A stretch of DNA of 64,000 nucleotides from Eubacterium uniforme (GTDB taxonomy: Bacteria > Bacillota > Clostridia > Lachnospirales > Lachnospiraceae), in the NCBI RefSeq assembly GCF_900167115.1, contig NZ_FUXZ01000016.1:1-64000 (forward strand). The letters run 5' to 3'. The position numbers and the translations under genes are program-made. Below the pieces are notes generated by a model. That model was not told where the DNA came from. It was given only the letters and a program-made list of their open reading frames with translations, and did no database searches. Shown here piece after piece: positions 17,465 to 26,225 of this stretch; within the stretch, counting starts at the first letter, position 1; each line of letters opens with the position of its first letter.

Positions 17465-19309
17465 ATGTGCGGTATAGTAGGATATGCAGGTGATAGAGAG
17501 TGTGTAGAAGTTTTACTTGATTCACTTTCAAAGTTAGAATATAGAGGATATGATTCTGCAGGTATTGCTGTATTTGAAAAAGGTAAAATTGTTGTTGAAA
17601 AAACACAAGGTAAGTTAAGTAATTTAAGGGATAAACTCAATGAAAGAGAAAAAATAGATGGACATTGTGGTATTGGACATACAAGATGGGCTACTCATGG
17701 AGAACCATCAGATATTAATTCACATCCACATGGAAGTAAGAGAGTTTCAATTGTACATAATGGTATTATTGAAAATTATAAGGAGATTAAGAAGTTTTTA
17801 ATTAGCAAGGGTTATACATTTGTTAGTGAAACAGATACTGAAACAGTAGCAAAGTTAATTGATTATCATTATAATGGCGATCCTGTTGATGCTATTATTA
17901 AAACATTAGCTGATGTTAGAGGTGCATATGCACTTGGTATTATTTTTAAGGATTATCCAGAAACTATTTATGCAGTAAGAAAAGATAGCCCATTAATTAT
18001 TGGTACAGGTGATGGTGAAAACTTCATTGCATCTGATGTTCCAGCAATTTTAAAATATACAAATAAGTATTATTTATTAGAGGAGAATGAAATTGCTACA
18101 ATTAAATCAGACAGAGTAGAATTTTGCGATACTCATAAACAAAGTATTGTAAAAGAAGTATTAACATCTGAATTTGATTTAGAGGCTGCTGAAAAGGGTG
18201 GATATGAGCACTTCATGCTTAAAGAAATTCATGAACAGCCAGAAGCAGTTAAGACTACAATTACACCTAGAATTGTTAATGGTATGCCTGATTTATCAGA
18301 GTGTGGTCTTACTGATGATATGTTAAAATCATTCAGAAAGATTTTTATTGTAGCATGTGGTACAGCGATGCATGCAGGTTTAGTTGGTAAGTATGTTATT
18401 GAAAAACTTGCAAGAATTGAAGTTACAGTTGATATTGCATCAGAATTTAGATATAGAGATCCCATTATTGGAAAAGATGACCTTGTAATTGTTATTTCAC
18501 AGTCTGGTGAAACAGCTGATACAAAGGCAGCACTTCATTTAGCGAAAGATAGAGGCGCTAAGGTTTTAGGAATTGTTAATGTTAAGGGGTCATCAATTGC
18601 AAGAGAATCTGACATGGTTTTATATACACATGCAGGTCCTGAAATTTCAGTTGCTTCAACTAAGGCATTTGCTGTGCAGATGTCAGTAATGTATCTTTTA
18701 GCATTTAAGCTTGCTTATGTTAGAGGAACAATTGATGAAACTGAATGTAAGAGATTAACAGGAGTTTTAGCATCAATTCCTAATGAAATTGAAAAAGCTA
18801 TGGCATGTGATGAAAAGTGTAAATTCATTGGTTCAAAACTTGTTATTTCACCAAGTCTCTTATATATTGGTAGAGGCCTTGATTATGCGCTTAGTATGGA
18901 AGGTTCACTTAAACTTAAGGAAATATCATATATTCATTCAGAAAGTTATGCAGCAGGCGAACTTAAGCATGGTACAATTTCTCTTATTGAGGAAGGCGTA
19001 CCAGTAATTTGTGTTGCTACACAGAGTGAATTATTAGAAAAAACAATTAGTAATGTATCTGAAGTTAAGGCTAGAGGAGCATATACAATAGTAGTTGGAA
19101 AAGAAGGTTCAGGAATCGAAGATAAGGAAGATAAGGATAAGAATACAAAACTTATCGATGATTTGATTACTGTTCCTAATCTTGAAGATATTATTATGCC
19201 AATGGTTACTATTGTACCATTACAGCTTTTGGCATATTATACAACAGTTAGCAAGGGATTTGATGTTGATAAGCCAAGAAACCTTGCAAAATCTGTAACT
19301 GTGGAGTAA
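17465..19309 (+). CDS. glmS: Glutamine--fructose-6-phosphate aminotransferase (isomerizing)
   Basis: This 614-residue enzyme makes glucosamine-6-phosphate from fructose-6-phosphate and glutamine, the first step to UDP-GlcNAc. The class II amidotransferase domain starts with the nucleophile in MCGIVGYAG, and GHTRWATHG is present. Two SIS domains follow (VACGTAMHAG, SQSGETADT, and YAAGELKHGTISLI). It ends in KSVTVE, the canonical C-terminus. GGAGG precedes the start. The short space to topB leaves no room for a glmS ribozyme, so this copy is not controlled that way. Confidence 0.97.
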   Translation: MCGIVGYAGDRECVEVLLDSLSKLEYRGYDSAGIAVFEKGKIVVEKTQGKLSNLRDKLNEREKIDGHCGIGHTRWATHGEPSDINSHPHGSKRVSIVHNGIIENYKEIKKFLISKGYTFVSETDTETVAKLIDYHYNGDPVDAIIKTLADVRGAYALGIIFKDYPETIYAVRKDSPLIIGTGDGENFIASDVPAILKYTNKYYLLEENEIATIKSDRVEFCDTHKQSIVKEVLTSEFDLEAAEKGGYEHFMLKEIHEQPEAVKTTITPRIVNGMPDLSECGLTDDMLKSFRKIFIVACGTAMHAGLVGKYVIEKLARIEVTVDIASEFRYRDPIIGKDDLVIVISQSGETADTKAALHLAKDRGAKVLGIVNVKGSSIARESDMVLYTHAGPEISVASTKAFAVQMSVMYLLAFKLAYVRGTIDETECKRLTGVLASIPNEIEKAMACDEKCKFIGSKLVISPSLLYIGRGLDYALSMEGSLKLKEISYIHSESYAAGELKHGTISLIEEGVPVICVATQSELLEKTISNVSEVKARGAYTIVVGKEGSGIEDKEDKDKNTKLIDDLITVPNLEDIIMPMVTIVPLQLLAYYTTVSKGFDVDKPRNLAKSVTVE

Positions 19310-19320
19310 AATATAATTAC

Positions 19321-19346
19321 TTTCGATAATTTATCGAAACTTTTTT
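19321..19346 (+). terminator. Terminator of glmS
   Basis: TTTCGATAA and TTATCGAAA form a 9-bp stem with a tight loop, followed by C and T6. Confidence 0.85.
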
Positions 19347-19433
19347 GCACATTGAAAAATTTTATTATGGGGAAGAGAAATTTGTAACATGTGGTATAAA
19401 TTTTAATAAGGTAAAAAAGAATGGGAGAATAGT

Positions 19434-20096
19434 ATGATTAAAATTAAAGACATGTACTCACTAGATGAGACAATCGCAGCAGATCTTTTTAAGGATAAGG
19501 ATTATCCGTGGGAAGTGCTTAAAAGTATTGGAGAGTTTATTGTTAGTTTAGGCGAAAAGTTATCACCAGATGAATATGATAAAAGAGGTGATAATGTTTG
19601 GATTGCAAAAGATGCTAAAGTGTTTGATTCAGCTTATATTAATGGTCCATGTATTATTGATCATGAGGCAGAAGTTAGACAGTGTGCATTTATTAGAGGC
19701 AATGCAATAGTAGGAAAGAATTGTGTGGTTGGAAACTCAACTGAACTTAAGAATGTTGTTTTATTTAATAACGTTCAGGTTCCACATTATAATTATGTTG
19801 GAGATTCAGTCCTTGGTTTCAAATCACATATGGGTGCTGGTTCAATTACATCTAATGTTAAAAGTGATAAAACACTTGTAACAGTAAAATGTGGTGACGA
19901 AAAGATAGAAACTGGACTTAAAAAGTTCGGTGCTATGTTAGGTGATCACGTTGAAGTAGGATGTAATAGTGTACTTAATCCAGGAACAGTTGTAGGTTCT
20001 AATAGTAATATTTATCCGCTTTCAATGGTTAGAGGAGTTGTTCCTTCTGATAGCATTTACAAGAAAGCAGATGACATTGTTAGAAAAGAAAATTAA
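19434..20096 (+). CDS. GlmU-like left-handed beta-helix acyltransferase
   Basis: This 220-residue protein is built of hexapeptide repeats (for example IAKDAKVFDSAYINGPCII, IVGKNCVVGN) and carries the PHYNYVGDSVLG and GAGSITSNVKSDK segments that in GlmU form the acetyltransferase active site. It lacks the uridylyltransferase domain of GlmU. A nucleotide-sugar or amino-sugar acetyltransferase is likely, and its position next to glmS supports amino-sugar metabolism. The exact substrate is unknown. GGGAG precedes the ATG at 19434. Confidence 0.82.
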   Translation: MIKIKDMYSLDETIAADLFKDKDYPWEVLKSIGEFIVSLGEKLSPDEYDKRGDNVWIAKDAKVFDSAYINGPCIIDHEAEVRQCAFIRGNAIVGKNCVVGNSTELKNVVLFNNVQVPHYNYVGDSVLGFKSHMGAGSITSNVKSDKTLVTVKCGDEKIETGLKKFGAMLGDHVEVGCNSVLNPGTVVGSNSNIYPLSMVRGVVPSDSIYKKADDIVRKEN

Positions 20097-20147
20097 GAAA
20101 ACAACATAGTTTAAGAAACGCGTTTTGGGTAAGAACGCTTATGATTA

Positions 20148-20183
20148 AAGAGCATTTTTTGACTTGAAAAAAATGCTCTTTTG
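20148..20183 (+). terminator. Terminator after the GlmU-like gene
   Basis: AGAGCATTTTTT and AAAAAAATGCTCT form a long A/T-rich stem followed by T4. Its right arm also holds the -35 box of the downstream 6S RNA promoter. Confidence 0.8.
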
Positions 20184-20192
20184 TATTATAAT
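20164..20192 (+). promoter_or_regulatory. Promoter of 6S RNA
   Basis: TTGAAA (20164-20169) and TATAAT (20187-20192) are exactly 17 bp apart. The start is expected near 20199. Confidence 0.8.
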
Positions 20193-20198
20193 TATGTT

Positions 20199-20382
20199 AA
20201 CAGAAATCCTGGGATGTACGCGAACCTGTTAATTTGAACCTACATTTTTACATAAGGGATTCCTATATTGATACTTTGATGTCAAGCCTTATAGAGTGTT
20301 TCTGGTAGGCAGAGATGTTATTTGCGGAAACCCACCTAGCCTTGCTAGGACTCAAAAGCAGGAACGGCATTTCGGGGCATAT
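20199..20382 (+). ncRNA. ssrS: 6S RNA
   Basis: 6S RNA mimics an open promoter and binds the housekeeping RNA polymerase holoenzyme. The closing stem is recognisable: CCTGGGATGT followed by CGCGAACCTGTT and TTGAACCTAC on the 5' side, and AGCAGGAACGGCATTTCGGGG on the 3' side, matching the conserved ends of bacterial 6S RNAs (compare the GAGATGUUCGC and GGCGGCAUCUCGGAG ends of the E. coli molecule). Length of about 184 nt, a strong promoter directly upstream and a terminator directly downstream fit. No open reading frame is present. Recognition is by eye. Confidence 0.85.
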
Positions 20383-20415
20383 AAAAAACAAGCAACGGTA
20401 GTTGCTTGTTTTTTG
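20383..20415 (+). terminator. Terminator of 6S RNA
   Basis: AAAAAACAAGCAAC and GTTGCTTGTTTTTT form a 14-bp perfect stem around GGTA. Confidence 0.93.
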
Positions 20416-20441
20416 TGTAGATAGTTAGTATTATTTTGATA

Positions 20442-21623
20442 CTAACTATTTATTTTTGTATTAATATCGGTATTGATATTGGTATTAATATTGGTATTAA
20501 TATTAGTATTTTTATCAGTATTTATATCAGTATTAGTATTAGTTTCAGTAATACTATTAGAATCAGTATTAAAATCAATATTAGTATTAGATTCTATTTC
20601 TTTAAATATATTATCTTCGTTAGTTAATGAACTTATATCAACAACTTCAGTGCCGTCTTTTAGAATTGATTTTAATCGCCTGTTAGCTTCTTCAATTTCA
20701 TCAACTCTCTGTTCATCCTTCATTGTAGATAAGTGATCGACAATTTGTTTTTCTTTTGCTTTTTGTTTTTTCTTTCTGGCACGTTTGATGCTAGAAAGAA
20801 GTAAAATCTTTTTACAATAAACATTTATTTCAGCACCTATAAATAATATATACATAAGTGCGTATACCCAAAGCATTACAAGAATGATTGTAGTCATACT
20901 TCCATATATAGCTGAAAAACCAGCAAATTTTTCAATATAAATTGAAAAGAAATATGAGAAGAATATCCAACCAGCGCTTGCAAATAGAGCTCCAGGTACA
21001 TTATCCAAAAAACCGAACACCTTACTTCTTACAATGGCATATACTAATATGAAAAATATAGTAAGAATGAAAAAACTTATAATTGATGTTGTTGATAATA
21101 CATTAACAACAAAATAACCAAACTTTGGGAAATTATCAATCACAGTTGTTGCGATGGTTGTTCCAAATACCAAAACAACAAGTACTAGCACAAATATAAA
21201 AACAAAGAGTACAGTATATATTATGGACATAAATCTTAGAAAGAACCAATTCTTATTTTGATTATGATGGTATATTTCGTTAAGTCCAACTAATATGGCC
21301 ATAATACCTTTAGATGCAGCCCAAACTGTACCTATGGCTGTTATAGAAATAACGGCACTATTAGCGGTTTTATATACTTCTTTTATAAGATGAATTAATG
21401 TGGGTTTAAAGTAATTAGGTACTATTTGTAAAAGAAGATCTTGTAATTCTGCTTGAGTTACAGATGTATATTTTACAAGGGTAAGTACAAGCATGGCAAG
21501 CGGAAATAAAGATAGTAGCATAAAAAGTGAAGCCTGCGATGCATATGTGCCCACGTGATCCTTGGTGAATCGATTGCTTATATTACCAGGGATTCGTAAT
21601 ATCCTTTTTATCATATTATTCAT
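20442..21623 (-). CDS. YihY/BrkB family membrane protein
   Basis: This 393-residue protein has about six membrane helices in its first 270 residues. DHVGTYASQASLFMLLSLFP, ITAIGTVWAASKGIMAI and LWVYALMYILFIGAEIN are typical of the YihY/BrkB family, once called ribonuclease BN. The molecular function is unsettled. A cytoplasmic tail follows, with a basic coiled segment (KRARKKKQKAKEKQ) and then about 45 residues of low-complexity Asn/Thr/Asp/Ile repeats, encoded by ATTAATATTGGT-like DNA repeats at about 20456-20580. That tail is unusual for the family and may vary in length between strains. It runs opposite to its neighbours. Confidence 0.88.
   Translation of the reverse strand: MNNMIKRILRIPGNISNRFTKDHVGTYASQASLFMLLSLFPLAMLVLTLVKYTSVTQAELQDLLLQIVPNYFKPTLIHLIKEVYKTANSAVISITAIGTVWAASKGIMAILVGLNEIYHHNQNKNWFFLRFMSIIYTVLFVFIFVLVLVVLVFGTTIATTVIDNFPKFGYFVVNVLSTTSIISFFILTIFFILVYAIVRSKVFGFLDNVPGALFASAGWIFFSYFFSIYIEKFAGFSAIYGSMTTIILVMLWVYALMYILFIGAEINVYCKKILLLSSIKRARKKKQKAKEKQIVDHLSTMKDEQRVDEIEEANRRLKSILKDGTEVVDISSLTNEDNIFKEIESNTNIDFNTDSNSITETNTNTDINTDKNTNINTNINTNINTDINTKINS
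20456..20585. repeat. Low-complexity 12/18-bp repeats in the BrkB-type gene tail
   Basis: Tandem variants of tattggtattaatattggt and related hexamers encode alternating Asn-Thr-Asn-Ile and Asp-Ile-Asn-Thr on the minus strand. Units are imperfect. Confidence 0.85.
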
Positions 21624-21846
21624 ACAATATTCTCCAACAAATAAAAACGTTTAGGTTCACATAACATTATATCATTTTTAGGGTTAAAAATGTACTATTT
21701 AGTATAAAAATTTGTAGATGTTTTTATATGAAAATAATACTTTTTATGGTATATTTAAATTGGAAACGTATTAATGTGTATTTGTGAGTTTTTTATAGTG
21801 AATACATACGTTTATAAAGAAAAATAATAGGTATGGAGGTTTTAAC

Positions 21847-22215
21847 ATGAAGATTTTTAAATGTACAAAGTGTAAGAATATGATTACATATTTAGAAAAG
21901 GCAGCTTGTGATGTTGTGTGTTGTGGAGAGACTATGGTTGAAATAGAACCTAATACTTCTGATGGTGCAGGAGAAAAGCATGTACCTGTTGTTGAAGTTG
22001 ATGGATGTAAAGTGACAGTAAAGGTTGGAGAAGTTGCACATCCTATGATGGAAGAACACTTTATAGAATGGATAGCTATAGAAACTAAAAATGGAAGACA
22101 GAGAAAGACATTTAAACCTGGAGAAGAACCAGTTGCAACATTTTATATTGCAAAAGATGATGAGGTTATTGCAGCGTATGAATATTGTAACTTACATGGT
22201 TTTTGGAAAAAATAA
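21847..22215 (+). CDS. dfx: Desulfoferrodoxin (superoxide reductase)
   Basis: This 122-residue protein reduces superoxide to peroxide without releasing oxygen, a typical anaerobe defence. The N-terminal desulforedoxin-like site has FKCTKC and VVCCGE (four cysteines for centre I). Centre II ligands are His in EKHVP, VAHPM and EEHFIEW, plus Cys and His in YCNLHGFW. Both centres are complete, so it is the two-iron desulfoferrodoxin type. GGAGG lies just before the ATG at 21847. It is a separate gene between a divergent membrane protein and the DUF4230 pair. Confidence 0.95.
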   Translation: MKIFKCTKCKNMITYLEKAACDVVCCGETMVEIEPNTSDGAGEKHVPVVEVDGCKVTVKVGEVAHPMMEEHFIEWIAIETKNGRQRKTFKPGEEPVATFYIAKDDEVIAAYEYCNLHGFWKK

Positions 22216-22288
22216 TAAAAATTAGAATTTGGTTTATAAGGAATTATATAAAGGTATGGAATAATAAAAAAGAAAAAAGGAGGAAGAT

Positions 22289-22942
22289 ATGGAAAAGAAA
22301 ACGAGAATAGTATTTTTTTCAGCTAAGAGTATAATAACAATATTTTTAATAGCTGTAATATGCGTGGGTGGAAGTTTTATTAATAAAAAAATCCACGGAA
22401 AACATCTATTTGGATTTCTCGATAATATTGTTGGAAAAGATGGAGTTGTTAATGTTGAAGAAACAACTGCGACACTTACTGATGTGATAAAGAGAAGTCA
22501 GTTATATACTGTGGAGTATCCATATAATGGATATTGTCCTGTGGTTGATAGAGATGCAGGCGGGGACATAGTTTATTACGTATGTTATGAGGGAAAAGTA
22601 AAGGCTGGAATAGACGTAAATAAAATAGATGTAAAGGTTACAAAGGATGGTAAGGAAGTAATAGTAAACCTTCCTAAAGTAGATATTGAAGAACCTACAG
22701 TGAATGAATCCACACTTGAATTTTTATTCTATGATGATTCATATAATAATCATTTTGCATATACTGTTGGCCATGAGGCTGCAGTTAATGATTTAAAGAA
22801 GAAAATAGAAGAAAAAGGTGACATTGAATCTACAGCAACAGAATCGGCTAAGGATATAGTCAGAGCTATGGTTCAGGCTTGGATTGATGCAGATGGTAGT
22901 GATATTAAGCTTACCGTAAATGGCTATGGGGAGGTGAAATAA
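22289..22942 (+). CDS. DUF4230 protein, membrane-anchored
   Basis: This 217-residue protein has one N-terminal membrane helix (about 12-30) and an extracytoplasmic domain with the DUF4230 pattern: TLTDVIKRSQLYTVEY, a beta-rich YYVCYEGKVKAGID segment, DVKVTKDGKEVIVNLP, and a C-terminal helix with AKDIVRAMVQAWI. Function is unknown. AGGAGG precedes the ATG. The next gene, also DUF4230, starts 2 bases after its stop, so the two are translationally linked and probably function together. Confidence 0.82.
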   Translation: MEKKTRIVFFSAKSIITIFLIAVICVGGSFINKKIHGKHLFGFLDNIVGKDGVVNVEETTATLTDVIKRSQLYTVEYPYNGYCPVVDRDAGGDIVYYVCYEGKVKAGIDVNKIDVKVTKDGKEVIVNLPKVDIEEPTVNESTLEFLFYDDSYNNHFAYTVGHEAAVNDLKKKIEEKGDIESTATESAKDIVRAMVQAWIDADGSDIKLTVNGYGEVK

Positions 22943-22944
22943 TC

Positions 22945-23568
22945 ATGAAGAGAGTATTAGTATTTATGATGGTGTCACTTCTTACAGTTAGTATGTTATC
23001 AGGATGTGGTAAAAAGAAGAAAGAGATTTCCATTGGAGATAAGGAGCCTACAATTGAAAGTATTAGAAATCTATGCGAATTAGCAACTCTTAAATGTAAA
23101 TTTAATAATGTTGCAAAAGCTAAAAAGACTGATGGCTCAGGTATTAATTCTTTATTAAAAGAGAATAGAGAATTCTGGGTTGATTACGTAGGTGTGGTTG
23201 AAATTTCCTATAATTTAAATGACGTTAAGATGGAAATTGAAAAAAATAATGTAAAGATTACACTTCCTGAATGTCAGATTAATACAAGTATTGATCCAAA
23301 ATCATGGACAGATGATTCTTATGTTAGCGATAAGGATAATGGATTTAAAAAGAATAGAATTAAAACAGAAGATGTAAAGAAAGCAATTGATGCAGCTCAG
23401 GAAAATATGGATAAGGAAGTTAGAAATAATGAAACTCTTATTAATAGTGCAAGAAAAAGAGCTAAAGACATTATAGAAAGTTACATTGAGCAGATGAATA
23501 AGATTTCTGGTAAAAACTACGAGGTTACATTTTTAGAACTAAAACCTGATAAAGAAGAATCAAAATAA
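22945..23568 (+). CDS. DUF4230 lipoprotein
   Basis: This 207-residue protein has a lipoprotein signal peptide ending in MLSGC (Cys21). The mature part parallels the preceding gene: IRNLCELATLKCKFNNVAKA, FWVDYVGVVEISYNL, NVKITLPEC, and a helix with RAKDIIESYIEQM. It is a tandem paralogue anchored by lipid instead of a helix. No function is known for the family. The transcription unit ends at the hairpin just downstream. Confidence 0.8.
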   Translation: MKRVLVFMMVSLLTVSMLSGCGKKKKEISIGDKEPTIESIRNLCELATLKCKFNNVAKAKKTDGSGINSLLKENREFWVDYVGVVEISYNLNDVKMEIEKNNVKITLPECQINTSIDPKSWTDDSYVSDKDNGFKKNRIKTEDVKKAIDAAQENMDKEVRNNETLINSARKRAKDIIESYIEQMNKISGKNYEVTFLELKPDKEESK

Positions 23569-23588
23569 TTTTTACAAATATTAATTAT

Positions 23589-23635
23589 AGAGATATTAGT
23601 ATTGAGAATAACTCATTTTACTAATATCTCTTTTA
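23589..23635. terminator. Terminator between DUF4230 pair and lysR
   Basis: A 13-bp stem (AGAGATATTAGTA with TACTAATATCTCT) is followed by TTTT on the plus strand. The two transcription units converge here. Confidence 0.85.
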
Positions 23636-23652
23636 ATATGTTTTAATATAAA

Positions 23653-24501
23653 CTACATAAATATCTTTTGACAAACATCCCATTTATTTTTTTTACAAAT
23701 GATATAACTATTAATAACAGGTGGCTCAAGGTCTATTAGTTTAACTTGCCTTAGAGTTTTATCCTTTATGTATGGTTTTGCCATGTCATGTGGTAGGAAT
23801 GTATAACATTCACCAAGAAGAATAAACGGAATAATCTTTGAACAGTCATCAATTTCAAGAGAGAATTGGTGATACTTTGGGAATAGGTTTCTTATGAACT
23901 GTCCTACATTTTGAAGTGCGAAATTACACATAAGATAATTTACTTCAATTAGTTCATCAAGTTTAATTCCATTTTTGAAATTCTTATTATTATAGTCTGT
24001 AACTAGAATCATCTTATCCTGTCTAAATATTTCGCAGTGAAAAGCCTGCTTGTTAATTGGAATATAAGTAAATAATACATCATAGATGTTATCAAGCATT
24101 TGCTCAATAAGATGACTTGATAAACCTATGGTGATTTTAAGGGAATCATTAGGATTCTTTTTTTTATGCTTTAAAATGATAGGCGCAAGATGACCTTCGT
24201 ATATTGAGTCCGAACTTGCAATTCTTAAGTGGTTCTCGTATTTAACTTGTGAATTAATCTCGGATAAATATGTATCAGTAAGGTGTAAAACCTTATCGGC
24301 GTATTCATAGAATTGTTCTCCAGTTGTTGTAAGTTCAACACTTCTGTTAGTTCTAACAAATAGTGGATTTCCAAGTTCTTTTTCTAATTCATTAATTCTA
24401 TTAGTAACAGTCGATTGTGCTATAAACAACTGTGATGCAGTTCTTGTAAAATTTTTATTATCTGCAAGTGTTATAAAAGTCTTAATACTTTCTATATCCA
24501 T
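23653..24501 (-). CDS. LysR family transcriptional regulator
   Basis: This 282-residue regulator has the N-terminal winged helix-turn-helix (IKTFITLADNKNFTRTASQL, then SQLFIAQSTVTNRINELEKE) and a C-terminal effector-binding domain. It is transcribed away from the citrate/isopropylmalate synthase-like gene, the usual arrangement in which a LysR protein controls its divergent neighbour, and the shared intergenic region contains A/T-rich palindromes. The effector cannot be read from sequence; a 2-oxo acid or pathway intermediate is a reasonable guess. AAAGGA precedes the start on the minus strand. Confidence 0.92.
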   Translation of the reverse strand: MDIESIKTFITLADNKNFTRTASQLFIAQSTVTNRINELEKELGNPLFVRTNRSVELTTTGEQFYEYADKVLHLTDTYLSEINSQVKYENHLRIASSDSIYEGHLAPIILKHKKKNPNDSLKITIGLSSHLIEQMLDNIYDVLFTYIPINKQAFHCEIFRQDKMILVTDYNNKNFKNGIKLDELIEVNYLMCNFALQNVGQFIRNLFPKYHQFSLEIDDCSKIIPFILLGECYTFLPHDMAKPYIKDKTLRQVKLIDLEPPVINSYIICKKNKWDVCQKIFM

Positions 24502-24564
24502 ATTTTAATCCTTTCTTATTGTCATATAAACAAAAATTATATACACATATATATTATCTATCTG

Positions 24565-24615
24565 AGACACTGCTCTCGCACAGTGCGGGCTACCCCTAGC
24601 CACACTAAGTTCGAA
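24565..24615 (-). repeat. Family A repeat, copy 3 (truncated 3' half)
   Basis: On the minus strand this reads cgaacttagtgtggctaggg, then a diverged GTAGCCCGCAC, then TGTGCGAGAGCAGTGTCtca and GATAGA, matching the right half of copies 1 and 2. The left half (ggaccataa-gggtctctacacttagt) is absent. It lies in the 322-base lysR/synthase intergenic region. Confidence 0.75.
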
Positions 24616-24625
24616 AGTTATTGTT

Positions 24626-24655
24626 TTTACATAATTGATATTTTATTTGTATAAT
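24626..24655 (+). promoter_or_regulatory. Probable promoter of the synthase-GNAT unit
   Basis: TTTACA (24626-24631) and TATAAT (24650-24655) are 18 bp apart. The predicted start falls directly on the palindromic cluster that follows. Confidence 0.5.
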
Positions 24656-24663
24656 GATTACTT

Positions 24664-24702
24664 AATAATCGAATTATTCGATTATTATTATTCGAATTAT
24701 TC
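24664..24702. promoter_or_regulatory. Palindromic operator candidate
   Basis: AATAATCG-aattatt-CGATTATT is an 8-bp inverted repeat, followed at once by a second TTCGAATTATTC. Overlapping dyads near the predicted start, between a lysR gene and its divergent neighbour, are a plausible LysR-type binding site. Further downstream an ATGTATGT/ACATACAT stem (about 24763-24810) sits in the leader. Confidence 0.45.
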
Positions 24703-24823
24703 ATTTTACATATAATGTAACATATGATAAAAATATAATCAAGATAAACGAAAAGAAAGGAATGTATGTATTAGTCATAGAGAAATGTCGTAAGTAGTAG
24801 AACATACATAGAGGGTTATAATT

Positions 24824-26203
24824 ATGCAGTTACAGGAAATTAGATTAAGTAAGAAAACAAATAAGTTAGAGCAGGATTTGTATAATTACAAATTGCAGGA
24901 TGTAGAAGAACCAGAACTTTTTAGAGAAATGTTTCCTTATACGAAGACACCTAAGATTGCTTTTAACTACAGAAGAGTACCTGAAAACATGCCAAAGGAT
25001 ATTTTTATTACTGATACAACATTCAGAGATGGTCAGCAGTCACGTGCTCCATATACTACGGAGCAAATGGTTCATATATATGAACTATTACATAAACTTG
25101 GCGGAAAGAATGGCATGATTCGTCAGACAGAATTCTTTGTATATTCAAAGAAGGATAGAGAAGCACTTGAAAAGTGTATGGAACTTGGATATGAATTTCC
25201 AGAGATTACAACATGGATTCGTGCAAGTAAAAAAGATTTTGATCTAGTTAAGTCAATTGGTGTTAAAGAAACAGGTGTTTTGGTAAGTTGTTCTGATTAT
25301 CATATATTCCATAAGATGGGACTTACAAGAGCGCAGGCTATGGATAAGTATCTTGGCATTGTAAAAGAGTGTATTGAATCAGGTTTAAGACCAAGATGTC
25401 ATTTTGAAGATATAACAAGAGCTGACTTTTATGGATTTGTTGTACCATTTGCTAATGAACTTATGAAACTTTCAGAAGAAAGTGGCGTACCTGTTAAGAT
25501 TCGTGCTTGTGATACAATGGGTTATGGCGTGCCTTATCCAGGAGCATCACTACCAAGAAGCGTATCAGGTATTATATATGGTCTTCAGCATTATTCAGGT
25601 GTTCCATCAGAAATGCTTGAATGGCATGGCCATAACGACTTTTACAAGGGCGTTGTTAATGCAACAACAGCTTGGATGTATGGTGCAAGTGCAGTTAACT
25701 GCTCACTACTTGGTATAGGTGAAAGAACAGGTAATGTTCCTCTGGAAGCCATGGTATTTGAATATGCTTCACTTCGTGGAACACTTAATGGTATGGATAC
25801 AAAGGCAATTACTGAAATGGCTCAGTATATTAGTAAGGAAACAGGTTATGATATTCCTCCTATGACTCCATATGTTGGTGATAGCTTTAACTTAACTAGG
25901 GCTGGAATTCATGCAGATGGTCTTATGAAAGATCCTGAGATTTATAACATCTTTGATACAGAGAGAATCCTAGGTAGAGCTCCTAGAGTATCAGTTAGCA
26001 ATACATCAGGTGTTGCAGGCGTTGCATATTGGATTAATGCATACCTTGGACTTACAGGTAAGGATAAATATAAGAAAGATTCTAAAGTTGTTAAATATGT
26101 ATTTGATTGGGTATCAAAGGAATATGAAGAAGGAAGAATTACTGTTATTAGTGAGGAAGAACTAAAGGCAAAAACAAAGGAAGCAATAGAGAAAGTAGGA
26201 TAG
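24824..26203 (+). CDS. 2-isopropylmalate synthase / Re-citrate synthase family enzyme
   Basis: This 459-residue DRE-TIM metallolyase has ITDTTFRDGQQSR for the catalytic Arg-Asp, the metal motif EWHGHND and a LGIGERTGN glycine-rich loop. It has an N-terminal extension of about 65 residues (with EPELFREMFPYTKTPKIAF), and although the sequence continues to residue 459, I do not see the canonical leucine-binding LeuA regulatory domain. From memory, this N-terminus and segments such as IRQTEFFVYSKKDRE and AGIHADGLMKDPEIYNIFDT resemble clostridial Re-citrate synthases, which condense acetyl-CoA with oxaloacetate, more than LeuA. Databases usually label these proteins 2-isopropylmalate synthase. The enzyme family is certain; which reaction it runs is not. 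Confidence 0.8.
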   Translation: MQLQEIRLSKKTNKLEQDLYNYKLQDVEEPELFREMFPYTKTPKIAFNYRRVPENMPKDIFITDTTFRDGQQSRAPYTTEQMVHIYELLHKLGGKNGMIRQTEFFVYSKKDREALEKCMELGYEFPEITTWIRASKKDFDLVKSIGVKETGVLVSCSDYHIFHKMGLTRAQAMDKYLGIVKECIESGLRPRCHFEDITRADFYGFVVPFANELMKLSEESGVPVKIRACDTMGYGVPYPGASLPRSVSGIIYGLQHYSGVPSEMLEWHGHNDFYKGVVNATTAWMYGASAVNCSLLGIGERTGNVPLEAMVFEYASLRGTLNGMDTKAITEMAQYISKETGYDIPPMTPYVGDSFNLTRAGIHADGLMKDPEIYNIFDTERILGRAPRVSVSNTSGVAGVAYWINAYLGLTGKDKYKKDSKVVKYVFDWVSKEYEEGRITVISEEELKAKTKEAIEKVG

Positions 26204-26225
26204 TAATTTTTAGGGGGATTTTTAC

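Noticed and set aside
20473-20736. 87-residue Leu/Val/Ile-rich plus-strand frame
   Set aside because: It is the antisense reading of the low-complexity BrkB tail.
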